DNA of 64,000 bases, taken from the NCBI GenBank assembly GCA_951812925.1, contig OX638368.1, positions 27,033,187-27,097,186 of the forward strand, given 5' to 3'. Positions 11,612 through 23,136 of the stretch are shown piece by piece; within the stretch, counting starts at the first letter, position 1; the number at the start of each line of letters is the position of its first letter. The notes beneath the pieces were generated by a model that did no database searches, was not told the DNA's origin, and was given only the letters and a program-made list of their open reading frames with translations. The translations under genes and the position numbers were made by a program. This stretch comes from Calliopum simillimum (Eukaryota > Arthropoda > Insecta > Diptera > Lauxaniidae).

Positions 11612-12525
11612 ATATAGGGTTTGAGCGATGAGGCAACGAAGCTTCTGGGAAGTAATAGAAGTGGGATAGACTAACAAAAAATTGCATCTAGAGGAAATCT
11701 AAAATGTACCCCTGAGCAGTTATAGGTAAAAAACTGATTTTCAGGCTTGTTTTACAAAAAGTTTTCTTGCGTCACCCTAACGTTTCAAAGATAATTTTTT
11801 ATAAAAAACTTTAAACTAAATGTATGAGCTTTCTAAGAGTGTACTTGTTTTATAGAGTTGAAACAGATTTCGGCAAGTTCTGATCCATTAAAGTTGGTAT
11901 TTTCGATTTTTTCCTGTTTTTTGACTATGGTGGCTATTTTAGTATGAAAAAGTCCAATTAACATACATTTTTATAATTTTTTTCAGAATTTTCATTAAAT
12001 TTTCTCTAATTCGACAGTACATTTTTCATACCAAGTTTTTAATATGAGATCAGAAAAAAATACTGTTATGTAACAACACATGCGTTACTCGAATATGTTG
12101 CGCTGTATAAGAAGCGCGCTTCCCTTTATCTAGCGAAGCCTTCACAGTCATTGTTCTTCAAAGGTATTTGCTTTCTGACCTTAAATTAAAAAATTGGTGT
12201 AACAAATGAATTACTGAATTAAAGGACATTTAACGAAAACTTCAAAAAAAAAATATAAAAAAATATGTTAATAGGACCTCTTTTTATACTAAAATAACCG
12301 CCAAAGTAAAAAAAGTATTACAATCCTTACAAACCCTACAAAATAATTACACTCACAAAAAGCTCATACATTTAACTTAAAGTTTTTTCTGTAAAACGTT
12401 AGGGTGACCAAAAAAAAAAATTCCGGAAAACAAGTCAGAAAAATCAGTATTTTACGCATAACTCCTCAGGGTTATATTTGGATTTAACAAGATGCAATTC
12501 TTTGCTAGTCTAATAGGCTACACAG
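11612..12525. mobile_element. Foldback repeat family F, copy 1 (nearly complete)
   Basis: The two arms are inverted copies. The left arm has AATTGCATCTAGAGGAAATC, CTTGTTTTAC, CACCCTAACGTTT and ATGTATGAGCTTT. The right arm carries the same blocks in reverse order and complement (ACGTTAGGGTG, AAGCTCATACATTTAAC, AGATGCAATTC near 12492). Arms are about 400 bp with a short centre. Further copies lie at 31973-33930 (split by a mariner) and 46991-47445 (half only). Confidence 0.75.
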
Positions 12526-12559
12526 ATGACAGCTTAAATCCGGAAATAATGAATGACAA

Positions 12560-13395
12560 AATCAAAGGTTGCTGTTCAGACTATTTAAGTAGCAATTCTC
12601 TTAACAAAGACTGCATACTTGGTTTCAATCAAAACTCCCGAAAAGCAGAGCAGCCGGGGCTTGAATGAACATCTAAACTTATGTTTATAATTAGCCATAT
12701 ACTAATAATAAAACGGACAAAACCGCGAAGTCTAATTTAATTTATGCAATTTATTTATTTATGAAAATTTTTTAAATTTTTTAAGAAATATTCTACATTT
12801 TTGTTTTTTGCTCTACAGTGAATAGTTTTCTCTCTGGAAGTTTAAATTTTTCGATTCAAAAAAGTGACATATAGAAACCTTAGACCCCAATAAATGTAGA
12901 AAATCTCTTGTACTGTATCATTTTTACCAACGCTGTGAAATATTTAGATATAAGTTTTTATTACAGCCTAAAAGTTTGCATTAGAATGCAGCATTTTTTC
13001 GAGCAAATGGTTGCAGTAAAGACTATCTTAGAAGCAATCCTCTTTACAAAGACTGCATGTTTGGTTTAAATCAAAACTCTCGAAAAGATGAACCGCCCGT
13101 GGCTTGAATGAAGGTCTTAATGATATAAATCAGTGTTTTTTACAGTTTTTTAAACTTATCTCAAAAACCATGAAATAAGTGGCAATAATTCATGCCAAAT
13201 CTTTGAAAACTGTTAGTTTTCTACATATGCATAAAATTTTTTTCTCATCGCTTACAGTGAAAAGTTTGCCCTCTATAAGTCCCGGAAGAAGTTGAATTTT
13301 TCGATTCAAAAAAGTGTTTTTTGCTATAGCTGAAGATGCAAGAGACACACCGAAACTTTAGACTCCAATAAATGTAACGAATCTCTTTTGCTAAA
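12560..13395 (+). repeat. Diverged direct duplication, two units of about 350-380 bp
   Basis: The blocks CAAAGACTGCAT, TTTGGTTT..ATCAAAACTC, GGCTTGAATGAA, TTTTTCGATTCAAAAAAGTG and CCAATAAATGTA occur in the same order in 12560-12915 and again in 13010-13395. The units are separated by about 100 bp. No coding potential is evident. Confidence 0.6.
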
Positions 13396-13454
13396 ACATT
13401 TTCACGCTAGAGTACGCAATTGGTTTAAGAATTGGATTTTATGTAAAATCGACC

Positions 13455-14042
13455 TTTTTATAACCTACACTCAGGGTGGCGTGACAGGTACAAAAAAAGT
13501 ATATATATTCTTGATCAGCGTCACCTCTTGAGTCGATATAGCTATGTCCAACTGTCAGGCTGGCTGGCTGGCTGTCTGTGCGTGAAAATACATTTTTTGG
13601 GAAAACTCAGCAAAAGAATTCAATAAAATATGGTATTCTGCCTCCATTGTCAAAGCTAGCTGGAGGGATTGAAAATGAGCGAAATGGGTCAAAGGACACT
13701 CCTACCGCCCACACAAAGAATATGTTCAAAGTGCAATATAAGGAGCATTATTTCCGATAGCGGTAAGTTTAAGCTCTGACGAAAAACTAGACGAACTCGG
13801 TCAAGAAGGCGTGGCACCTCCCATATAAGCAAAAGCATTAAAACGCTATTCTGAAAACGTTTTTTTGAGATAATCATACTAAATTTCATTCAAACACTTA
13901 GAATTGTAAATGCAAGCTCTGAGCAAAGGTGGGTGAACTCAGACAAGAAGGCATGGTAGCTCCATACAAGCAAAATTTTCGAAATACTGTAGTGTAGCGT
14001 ATTTAATGTTTGGCCAGGCCAAAGGCAACACTCTTACTAGTT
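13455..14042 (+). mobile_element. mini-me-like repeat, copy 1
   Basis: Contains the hallmark run TTCTTGATCAGCGTCACCTC, then GAGTCGATATAGC, a (GGCT/GTCT)n stretch at 13556-13578, repeated CCTCCCATATAAGC blocks, and the 3' end GGCCAGGCCAAAGG..ACACTCTTACTAGTT. It matches the repeats at 25851 and 46318. Fly mini-me retroposons carry the same conserved core beside a GTCY microsatellite. Short open frames inside are repeat-derived. Confidence 0.7.
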
Positions 14043-14109
14043 ATGTGTTCATTTCAAATGTACCTAAAATGTTGATAAGAAACTGAAGAATTAAAACGGC
14101 GTTCGTTTT

Positions 14110-14525
14110 TCATGCAAAGGTCCACGTTTTAGAGCTGTGCGTCAGAGAATATCTACAAAGGGGCACTTCCGGCACCAACATTTTCATTTATTTGAACAGA
14201 GTCAAGCGGCCCTTAAATCATTAATGGCTTTTTCAATACACTCAAAGATAGTCTCAATATGTTTTGAACTTCTTCAAGTCATTTTCAGGAGGAATAATGT
14301 GACTCTAATCTGGATACCCAGGCATGAAGGGAATGAAAAGGGAGATTGCTTGGCCAAGAGAAGTACACTCAATACTTTCATAGGCCCAGAATCCTATTGC
14401 GAATCAAGCACCAGCTTTAAAAATAACTAAGTTCGAGAATGACAAGAAATTATTGATCACTGGAGAGCCCAGGAGGGCATGCGGCAAGCGAAAAGGTTAA
14501 TCAATCCAAACCATGTTAAGGTAGT
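14110..14525 (+). pseudogene. Non-LTR retrotransposon RNase H relic
   Basis: A frame at 14137-14430 reads HLFEQSQAALKSLMAFSIHS, then SICFELLQVIFRRNNVTLIW, IPRHEGNEKGDCLAKRS. In living elements the first block is a FSDSQAAL-type motif and the second a WIPGHxGxxGNExAD-type motif, both of which carry RNase H catalytic residues. After a frame break, DHWRAQEGMRQAKRLINPNH follows, typical of I/R1-like ORF2. The Asp of the first block is missing and frames are broken, so the copy is inactive. Confidence 0.65.
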
Positions 14526-14757
14526 AGCTATTTTAATTTATAATAAGGAAGCTTCCAAATATGGCTTTCAGTTTGGAAATCGGTTGAAATTTGCGATTTG
14601 AATTTAAACTGACCAGTAAAGTCTTTAGTAAAACATAATTTTTTTGAATTGAAGTGATATTTATTTTTGCATTTATTTTGCAGAGCATTTGAGAAAAATT
14701 TAAATTTTTATTAATAATAAAATTATTTTTTCCCCTAAAGTATTTTTCTCTTTAACT

Positions 14758-14785
14758 GCAAGTTGCTGGCTTAATTCTTTTGTTT
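14758..14785 (+). repeat. Dispersed 27-nt motif, copy 5
   Basis: Reads GCAAGTTGCTGGC then TTAATTCTTTTGTTT. It is convergent with the inverted copy at 15445, with a loop of about 660 nt. Confidence 0.7.
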
Positions 14786-14904
14786 TGTTTCTTTCTTTTC
14801 AAATGCAAATGAAATAAATATTGGCGCATGAGTAACTTAATTCCACTTTAACAACGCGGGAGGTTCTTGCAGCCATGACATTCCTTTATGCTGCTTGGCT
14901 ATTT

Positions 14905-15145
14905 AACCTTAACAACAACAACAACAAAAACTAAAACTACAATAACAATAGTCAACAAAAGACACAAACTCATTGCAAACGACAGCAGAAATTAATAATT
15001 GCATTGTTATCGTTATGTTGAACGTTGGTTGTTGGCATTGCAGCAGCGACGATCACAATGCGCACTTGTTATTACAGCAACAGCAGCAACAGCAACAAGT
15101 AAGCAACAGCAGCAATATTTTTATTGCAACAAAAAAAGAACACAA
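14905..15145. repeat. CAA/CAG microsatellites
   Basis: (CAA)n at 14912-14929 and (CAG/CAA)n at 15074-15120. The open frames crossing them (polyGln) lack start or splice context and are probably fortuitous. Confidence 0.6.
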
Positions 15146-15444
15146 AAATAAAAGACAAGCATCGTCATAATGGCTATAATAACAATAATAATCAGATAAT
15201 GACCACGAATTCTAATCTACTCGCTTAGCAAAAAAACGCAGCCAAGTAACCAACAAGCAACCAATGAGCCATATTCATAAATGCCATTAAATTCTTGGTT
15301 TGTATGCAACATGTTCAAAATAATTTTTTATTTCTTTTCTTTTTGTTGTTGTCAGCATAATTTGCAATTAAAGTTTTTGCATTTTTTCTTTCTAACAAAA
15401 ATTACTTACTTTTTGCAATTATGCAGTTTTTTTTGTGTAAGTTC

Positions 15445-15472
15445 AAACAAAAGACTTTAGCAACGAACTTGT
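15445..15472 (-). repeat. Dispersed 27-nt motif, copy 6
   Basis: Minus strand reads ACAAGTTCGTTGC then TAAAGTCTTTTGTTT, very close to the consensus. A GTAAGC donor-like site lies about 37 nt upstream on the minus strand (15509-15514), of unknown relevance. Confidence 0.75.
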
Positions 15473-15479
15473 GCTTTTT

Positions 15480-16585
15480 TACTTTAAATTAATTTAATGC
15501 TACGTTATGCTTACTACGGCATTTTTTGATAGAAAATGAAAATTTTTTACAAAAAAATTATAAAAAATAAGTTTTTTACCGACGGCATTTCACATAGTGG
15601 GTGTACCATATATTCAGTTTTATAAAATCGAAGAAAAACAACTTCTGCTAAAATTTATAAATAAAAATTTCTTTAACAAAAACAACAGCAAAAATATTAT
15701 TTGGCTGCATTATCAACCCAATTTAACAGACGCCGATGCTACGACGTTGAACTTCAAAAACCACATTGAAGTGTTACCACTTCTTATCAGCAGTACGGCG
15801 ACGGTTTTTCACTGCTGCTGCTGCTATTTACCGTGTTACCGGCTTTTATTGCTATATTGTTGCTGCTGTTGTTGCCGCTGCTGCTGTTGCTTCAACAATG
15901 CTCATCATATCAAGTGTTTTGAGCCAAGTTAAGGCTACAGTTTTTTTTCAACATTTACGGTGGTCTACTATACAGCTTTTTTGTTGTTCATTGAATTGCT
16001 GTTGCTGAGTGAACTAACGTAAACTCAAATATTCAATTTCAAATCATAGATCACACAAAGTGACACTTGAAATGTCAGCAGCAGCAACAACAACATTTTC
16101 GTTGTATGTATCACATATACCAGCGTATATATGTATTGTTATTTTGTATTTTGATGAGGCAGCGTAGCCAACATTTGAAGGGTCATATAAAAATTCAAGT
16201 GCACCAATCGGTTAATGAGAATACAAGTTTTTTATTTACTTAATTACTAAGTGAATAAATAAATAAATAAATAAATAATATGTACGTATGGTAAGAAAAA
16301 TTTATCGACCAAGAAAAACTATGTTTTCGTAAAACAAAGAAAGTTATCTTCAAAACTTGAACTAAATTCTGACTACTAGAATCCTTAGATTCTTTGAGTG
16401 TAGGCATTTGGGTATATTTTGTGAATCGACTCCTAAGAGTTCTCAAAAGGTGTTTCTGTAATTGAAATTTCTTAGCAACTAATTTACCACAACAGTTCTG
16501 TTGCTGCAGTCATAACTCAGAAATCCATAATTTTGAAAAAAAATGTTTTAGAGATCTCAGTTTACGGTTTTTTTCCAAGGTGACA
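15480..16585. other. Non-coding DNA with CTG/GTT runs and (AAAT)n
   Basis: CTG-rich runs at 15812-15895 make spurious Cys- or Ala-rich frames. An (AAAT)n run lies at 16252-16278. No gene is recognised. Confidence 0.5.
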
Positions 16586-16589
16586 TCCA

Positions 16590-16852
16590 GTGGCAGTTTT
16601 AGAAAATAAATTAGCCGCTTTTTTAATTTTACAGAACAATATACCAAAAAACCATGTAAAAATAAATATGAATCGTTCATTATAAATTAGTTATTTGACC
16701 GATATAATTTTTTGAAATAAATATCATCAATTTAACACTATCAAGTAAGCTTTCCGTAAAAACAAAACCCAATTTTTTGGACTACGAACAGAATGCCAGT
16801 CAAATCATGTTATGACATTACTTTTGTCTCTATAAGATTTTTTGAAATTTAG
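16590..16852 (-). mobile_element. Tc1/mariner-type MITE relic (ATTACTTTTG family), reversed
   Basis: The sequence ending GACATTACTTTTGTCTC, with GTTATTTGACCGATATAA and AACAAAACCCAATTTT inside, is the reverse complement of blocks found at 57900-58070 and partly at 37040-37170 and 48793-48990. The family ends in a GGTGGAGCAAAAGTAAT-type repeat. Confidence 0.5.
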
Positions 16853-17325
16853 TATGAAAATAAAAAGAATATTAAATGCAAGGTAAAATTTTCGATCGAA
16901 AATGCGCCGAACTAAAGTTGAACGCAGAGGTATGGTTTTTTGGGCAAATATTCATAAAATTGAATGAGCTTTCACATAGGGGTGTCATTGAGGTCGATAT
17001 ATGCACAAATAAACGGTATTTAGTGCAAACATTTGAAAATATTCATTTTAAAATAGAAAAACTGTCCGTTTTCAAAATCGGCGCGTGTTACGATTTGGAC
17101 TCTTGTCAGGATTGACTTCGGATGATGTCCTAAAAAGAACCCAACAAAAATCACCGTCGTCCTCGAACTTTTTAGTTAATTTTTTTCAAGCGGGCCGTGA
17201 AATATAATGTAGTCTTTTGTATGGGAGTCGAGATTAATTTCGAAGAGTTATATCTCAAAGAGCTTGGGTTCAATGGAAAAAATGGAAGGCATGGCTTAAT
17301 AAAAAATATTATTTCCAGGCGATAC

Positions 17326-17434
17326 TATTATAAAAATGGGATTTCACTTTTTCATGGAACTGCGCCATAAGCCTAATAAAAGCACTTTCTACAACTTCAA
17401 GCAAATATGTATATCTCGAAATCAGCAATTCTGA
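17326..17434 (+). repeat. Interspersed repeat, also at 25677-25780
   Basis: Both copies share a TTTCAC(T/C)TTTTC opening, an (A/G)CTGCG(C/T) block, CTTCAACTTCAAGCAA and a following TCGAAATCAG-like block. It directly abuts the Transib-like element. Origin unknown. Confidence 0.45.
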
Positions 17435-17439
17435 CATCG

Positions 17440-18840
17440 CACAGTGCGGCAAAATCCAAAAATCCTGGCCAAAAGTCCAAAGAATAACTGTAGAGTTTTC
17501 AAACTGGGCAGGCATGGTTCTTAAATATTTTTAAGCTATATATGTAAATTCGGACAAAATTGGCCAACGGACACGCTCACCTCCCATATGACATAAAATT
17601 AATTTCGACTATAATTCTACCATTTTTATTCAGAAATTGTTTAAAGTTAGTAAAATGAGAGTAAATGACTCATTATTGATATCCGCAAAAAATAGGCGTG
17701 ATCAAAAATCAAATACGCCCACCTCTCATATGACATAAAATGATTTTTAATCATAACTTTTTCATTTTTCATCAGAAATTGTTTTAATTTAGTAAAATGA
17801 TTGCAAAAGATGGGCATGGCCAAAACCCAAGTTCACCCACCTCCCATGTAACCTAAATTCAAAACTTAAACGTTTTTAATCAGAAATTTTTAAACTTAAT
17901 AGAAGAGCATTTTCAAAGAGAAGGGCCCTAGTCCAAAAATTAAAACGCCCACCACTACTCCGTCATACCGAGGTCTCTTTGCCGTATTGTAAAAACTGCA
18001 TACCTATAAAAATTCGTATTATATCTACTCAAGAAGCCCGAAATAAAGATTTCAGAAACTACACAAAAGATCGATCAAGGAAAATATCAAGAGGAAATAC
18101 AAATGAAGCTATACTTCAAATGATGTTGGTATCCTCGGATCCGATAATCTCCTCGTTCAGAAAAAATCAAAAAAAAAAACGATCCAGCCTTTCTCAAAAT
18201 GTTGTAAATCTTTTGAAGTCCAATCCTTGATTTAGGCAATAAAAATGATTAAAAGAGTGAAGCCGAGGAGAGCAAAACCAAGAGCAGTGACTCAGATTCG
18301 ACATGAAATTAATCTTCTTTCTCATGTACACCAATCAATTTTTATTAAAAAATTAATTTATTTTCAAAAAAATTTTTTTTTTTTTATTGGAGCAGGTATA
18401 GGTATATTATTAAGTGTAATTTGAGTAGTGGGCAAAATCCATCAAATCATGCCAAAAAATTGCTGGAACTAAGTGGAACTTTTTTTTGGGTTTTTTAGAA
18501 ATATGCCACCTTACCGTTATTTTTTCTTTCTTTGAATGTAAGTGATACACCAAAATATTCAGAAAAGAACAGAGTTAAAGGCTTGTAGCCAAAATTTTTT
18601 TTAAAATTGTTTGTTTACCAGCGATTTTAATTTGGCACAACTTTAATAAAAATTTTCGATATCAAAAAATTTTCTATGTTTTGACGTTTGTACGCTATAA
18701 AGTAAAAATTGAAACCATATTATTATCTCGGTTACTGATATCCTGGACAATTGTTTTTCAAAATATCTAACCAAAAGTTCAAGGAATTAAAGTTTATTTT
18801 TGGACTTTTGGCCAGAATATTTGGATTTTGCCGCACTGTG
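17440..18840. mobile_element. Transib-like DNA transposon, about 1.4 kb, decayed
   Basis: The left end begins CACAGTGCGGCAAAATCCAA (17440). The right end is its inverted counterpart, with TTTGGATTTTGCCGCACTGTG-like sequence ending at 18840. The inverted repeats run about 40 bp (block GGCCAAAAGTCCA). Flanking five bases are CATCG and CATTG, a near-match for a 5-bp target duplication. CACAGTG-type ends with 5-bp duplications are characteristic of Transib. Inside are three diverged tandem blocks (17560-17960, each with CACC(T/A)C(C/T)CAT(A/G)T) and a residual frame at 17979-18230. Family assignment is inference from ends. Confidence 0.55.
17979..18230 (+). pseudogene. Possible Transib transposase C-terminal remnant
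   Basis: This 83-codon frame ends AILQMMLVSSDPIISSFRKN followed by a basic QKKKRSSLSQNVVNLLKS tail. The SSDP-x-ISS-(F/L)R pattern followed by a LS-x-(E/N)V-x-(N/D)LL tail is reminiscent of Transib transposase C-termini, and its place inside a CACAGTG-ended element supports this. No catalytic region survives. A profile search would be decisive. Confidence 0.4.
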
Positions 18841-18845
18841 CATTG

Positions 18846-19486
18846 GCGTCAAAAAATATTTATTTTGTGTACCTGTGTAATTGATGTCTGTAGGTCACCA
18901 GAATCAAGATACAAATGAGGTTTATCTGTTGGTTCTTTAATAAAGTTCTTTCTGAAATTAGTCTTGCGAAAGTTGAGGTTTTGTAAGTAAAGTCAAGAAA
19001 CTTCGCCTTGGAGAAAATCGAAAAATTATGTAGTATATGGGCAATTCTCAGGAACCTTTTACTTACGATCTGTACGATTACGATCTGTACATGGTGGCAC
19101 GTCGAGCTCAAAATTGTTGCGAGCTCCATATATTTCTACAAAAAATGTTTGAACAATATGTGCGCGGGCCAATATTCACAAAAAATCATTACTATTTGAA
19201 TTAATACCATGCACCTTACGCGTTTGACATCAAAACTTGACGACAACTGTAGGTTAAAAGTTTCTGAGAAATGCCCATATGCCAATTTCAAAGTTAAATC
19301 TAATATATCCAATTTTTTTGAAAAACTTAGGAAGGATAAGGTTCTCTCTGCAGTAAATAATATTAACTGAAAACTTCAAAATTTGGTTTATCTAGTTGTA
19401 GTAGTCAGATGAAGAATATAATTACAATTAACATTTGTTTTATTTTTCTGCAAATTACAAACAATTACATTTCTAATAATATATAA
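18846..19486. other. No gene recognised
   Basis: AT-rich DNA with a short imperfect inverted pair near 19070-19095 (ACGATCTGTACGATTACGAT). Nothing protein-like. Confidence 0.4.
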
Positions 19487-20353
19487 TTGAGGGGGTTAGA
19501 AGCAAAGGGGTACAAGTAACAAAAAGTAAATTTTGAGTAAAATATAGTTAAAGTTAACGATGCTTCATAAATTGCAGAGTGAGTTAAAAAATAAAATATT
19601 GCGCGTCAAATAACATTTAAAGTATCCGTCTAATGTTTTTTTCAAATTTTTTCTATGAGTCCACCTTTAAGAGTTATTAGTATTTCAGTGAAAACCTACA
19701 CCATTTTACTCAATTTTTTTTTTTTGTAGTAAAAATGGAGTAAAGTTAGCACCGTGTAGCAAGTAACGTAGCAAAAGAAAAAACTAACTACCATAACTCT
19801 AAGAATTCTTAAAACATTCTCTGTTAAAGGTATTTTATAAAATGTTTATAGAGGTCCGCTTTTAAAAGTTATTAGTATTTTACTGAAAGCCTACCGCACT
19901 TGTTACTTTTCATTTCAAACCAAAATATTTTATTCAATATTTTAAACTCGTTTAGAAGCAAAGGGGTACAAGTGCGGTAGACTTTCACTAAAGTACTAAT
20001 AACTTTTATAAACAGACCTCTAGAAAATTTTTAAAAAATACCTTAAAAAGGGAATTTGCCAAGGATTCTTAAAATTGAGGTATTTAATTTTTTCTTAACC
20101 CATGTTAGATGTTACGCTGCGCTAACTTTGCTTCTTATTTACTAGAAAAAAATTTTTTTGAATTTTATTTTAAAGCAAAACTATAATTTTGTGAACTGAC
20201 TTACCTTAATGGGGCTCTATAGAGGCGTAGGAACTCAAAAGCTTAGGTAATGTTTGTTTCATATATAAAGCAAAGCTCCCACTACCTATTCTCATACTTA
20301 ACTCAATTTTTCGTAATTTGTCACTTGTACCCCTTTGCTTCTAACCCCCTCAA
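19487..20353. mobile_element. MITE family G, about 867 bp, copy 1
   Basis: The left end TTGAGGGGGTTAGAAGCAAA then GGGGTACAAGT is reverse-complemented at 20322-20353 (ACTTGTACCCC then TTTGCTTCTAACCCCCTCAA). A third inner copy of AGAAGCAAAGGGGTACAAGT lies near 19955. No coding content. A truncated copy is at 37309-37735. Confidence 0.75.
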
Positions 20354-21115
20354 TCGTTCTTGATTTCTAAAAAATGGGTCAAAAGTCAAAAATATATCGA
20401 CCGATACTGCTTCATGAAATTGTCCATAGCTTTGACACTTTTTACTGATTTTCATATTTTAACCTATTCAGGCTATAAGTAAATATTAGTATTCGTTAAG
20501 GACCATTTGATTAAAATCACACGATACCGCACCAATCAAATTCTCCGATTTTGAGAAAAACTTTGGTGTGTGGTGTTTCGAAAGAACTCAATGTGAAGAC
20601 ATTGCGCCCAACCTAAATTTCGCAACCACCATATAAACTGGTGACTTGAAGATGGACTGTAGCGTAGGTGCAGGTGTATTTTCAAAAGACCTAAATTTAT
20701 CTCAATCTTTTCGCTTACCCAATTCAGCTAGCGTCTTTTAGGGAGAAGTTTGTGCCATTCTCAAAGTCTTAAAGACTACTAGTAGTTGTGTAGATGCTTT
20801 TTTATTAATACATTTCAATTATATACTTATACATTTATACATAAAATAGAAATAAAATAAAATAAAAAGTTTTTATTTATAAACTTTTGACTTGGCTCAA
20901 AGCCGTCAGTCATATGATTACCAAAAAGCCTGGTTACAAAATAAAAAAAGTAATGAAATCATGATAATTTTATATTGAACTAATTAAACAGTCATTTTAA
21001 TTGTAGCTAGCGTAGCATGTCTCAAAACCAGAGTGTGTTACCAACTAACAATTTTGCAAATTTTTCACAACTGACGGCGCTAGTGAGCCTTATGATTTAT
21101 TCATAACGGCGATCC
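20354..21115. other. No gene recognised; A/T-rich runs
   Basis: Contains AAAAT-type runs near 20840-20875. Nothing coding. Confidence 0.4.
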
Positions 21116-21118
21116 TGT

Positions 21119-21215
21119 TCAGAGAGTTTACTCGTGACCTATAGCACAATCGCTTAAGCACCGCGTTCTCTTTCATTAGAAAACCGGAGTCACGGGTTCG
21201 AGTACGGTTTCTGGC
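21119..21215 (+). repeat. tRNA-derived SINE-like fragment
   Basis: Has an A-box-like TATAGCACAATCGC (near 21140) and a good B-box GGGTTCGAGTAC (near 21196) separated by tRNA-like spacing. The 5' and 3' ends do not form a proper acceptor stem, so it is not a functional tRNA gene. Confidence 0.5.
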
Positions 21216-21526
21216 AAGATTTAACTAAAACTGATCTGATGAGGCTATATACATGTTTATATATGAAAATATATAAAATATGTATGTGGAAGTAGCCGAA
21301 ACATATGTAATCAATTTCCATGTTAACACTTGCTTTCGTCTGTTGTTGAAAAATTGCAAAAATGACTGTTTAATTAGTTCAATATAAAATTATCATACTT
21401 CAATTTAGAAAAAAGCGCGTTAGTACTTTCATTAGTACTATACAAGCAAAAAAACAGTCAATAAACTAACTTCGTAATAAAATCAATTTACTAAATTTAA
21501 TAAATGTATACATATGTATTGCAATC

Positions 21527-22470
21527 TTAAGAATCAAATTCTGCAAGCAAATAAAAATGGTAAGCTAAGGGCCTTAAAATATAACAAGCAAGTCTTTCCC
21601 AGGCTACTTCACTTTCCCCATTTAATAAAAATACTAGCTCAGCATCGCTTAGGTAAGTTTCGTTTAGGTAGAGTGTACGAAATTCGTTCAATATAGGACA
21701 TCGACCCATAAAATGTGTCAAAGGTTCAATTTCAGCGGAGTTACACAATGAACAAACCCTGTTTGTGCTTGGTGCTTATGAATTTGCTTTTAGTGGCAGG
21801 ACATCGCACCGTGCTTTTATAACTGCTGTCAATTGACATAATTTTAGATTCGCTTGAAAATATTTTTTTCCTTCGGCAGGTTGTAGAAATTTATAAAATC
21901 TTGTGTTGCTTTAAGTTGCCTTTTGCACCATTTGTATAAAAAATTTGTTTTTTAGTTCGGCTAAAAGATAGGTGCATTTTGAATGCCATTCAGTTGCTAT
22001 CGTGTTCTCATCAAAACTTATATTGAATTCGGCTCCAAGTGCATTAATTTCTCTCGTCCACATTTGATTGCGCCTCAGGATCAGTTTTGAGAGCTTATTT
22101 GGTAATCTTTCCGAGTTTTATTTGAACAAAGTTTTACTTATATATTCAAGATGAAGGCTTAAGGAGTAGAAGGAACTTTCTTCAGTACCTGTTTCAAGTG
22201 TTATGCATAATTAGGTATGCTATCTGGGAGTTTAAGGACTTTTTTCAATAAATACCTTTGTAGTTTGTTAACTTCTTCTTGCATGGTATAACCCCAAACT
22301 TGCGCTGCATAGGTCTGTATCGATCGGCAGACTGCCTGAAAGAGCTTTCATTTGGTTTCCAAAGTAACTTGTTTTTGCACAAAAAACTTTGCCAAGTTGC
22401 ATTTAGACTATTCTTAGCTGCTTTATTTCTATTTTCAACATGTTTAGTAAAAGACTTTTAGGAGTGAGAG
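21527..22470 (-). pseudogene. Non-LTR retrotransposon ORF2 3' relic (minus)
   Basis: The last block (21748-21527) reads MCNSAEIEPLTHFMGRCPIL then NEFRTLYLNE. This is a C-x2-C-x8-H-x4-C zinc-knuckle (the first Cys just upstream) ending an ORF2. Upstream on the same strand, CRSIQTYAAQVWGYTMQEEV and VLKLPDSIPNYAL, typical of sequence after the RT domain, can be read across several frame breaks. Heavily mutated and dead. It lies head-to-head with another relic at 22570. Confidence 0.6.
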
Positions 22471-22569
22471 TAACCCCCAAGTAGCGATATTCCGAAACTA
22501 TCTTTACAGATTGTTCATTGTAGGTCTACTTCTCTGCTTGCGAAAGCCGTCCTCTTTTCCTGAAGGCAA

Positions 22570-23010
22570 CTATCTAGACTACCAATCTGAGTTATAAACA
22601 AATGGTGATCTTCTCTGACAATCAAGCCGCTTTCGAGGAGCTAAACTCAGTAAAATCAAAACTACTTAGTTGTGGAGTGCAGAAAAAACTCTTGTTTGGG
22701 TTCCAGATTACAGAAACATTGAGGCTGACAAAAAAGTTAATGAACTAGCAACGAATATCTCCTCTCTTGGCGAGACTTATTCAAAATGCCATAGATCTGG
22801 TGAAAAAAAGAATTTTCTCACATGGTTCATAGGCAATCATGCCGAAAGACTCAGTATCTTCTTTAATTCCTACTGTCAGAGTTGAATGGATGCTAACGTG
22901 AAGGAACCTCTCGAAGTCTTTCTCTGCAACTGCCCTGTTTTATCTAAAGCCAGGCTTAGGGCTCTATGAAAAACTAAATATAAACATCCTTGACAGTTTC
23001 TTTAAAAAAT
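22570..23010 (+). pseudogene. Non-LTR retrotransposon RNase H and C-terminal relic (plus)
   Basis: MVIFSDNQAAFEELNSVKSK (from 22600) keeps the RNase H Asp. After a frame break, TLVWVPDYRNIEADKKVNEL corresponds to the WVPGHxxIxGNExADELA-type block, with His replaced. Further on, FLCNCPVLSKARLRAL resembles the ending cysteine motif. At least three frame breaks. Same broad type as the relic at 14110. Confidence 0.6.
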
Positions 23011-23136
23011 AAACTAATCCAGTCCCTTGCATCCCCTCCTATCAGGCAGCGCGATTACTTATGTGGTACATAAATGGCACTAAAGCCACTCTAAGCTAAC
23101 CATTAGACTAAAGTTAATAAAATCGCCCAATTTTTA

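Noticed and set aside
15597..16008. Cys/Ala-rich frames
   Set aside because: Produced by CTG repeats. No start, splice or domain evidence.
18370..18430. Possible mitochondrial insertion (ATTGGAGCAGGTATAGGT)
   Set aside because: A short resemblance to fly mitochondrial coding style only. It lies inside the Transib-like element and no longer match is apparent.
21119..21215. A functional tRNA gene
   Set aside because: B-box is good, but acceptor and anticodon stems do not form.
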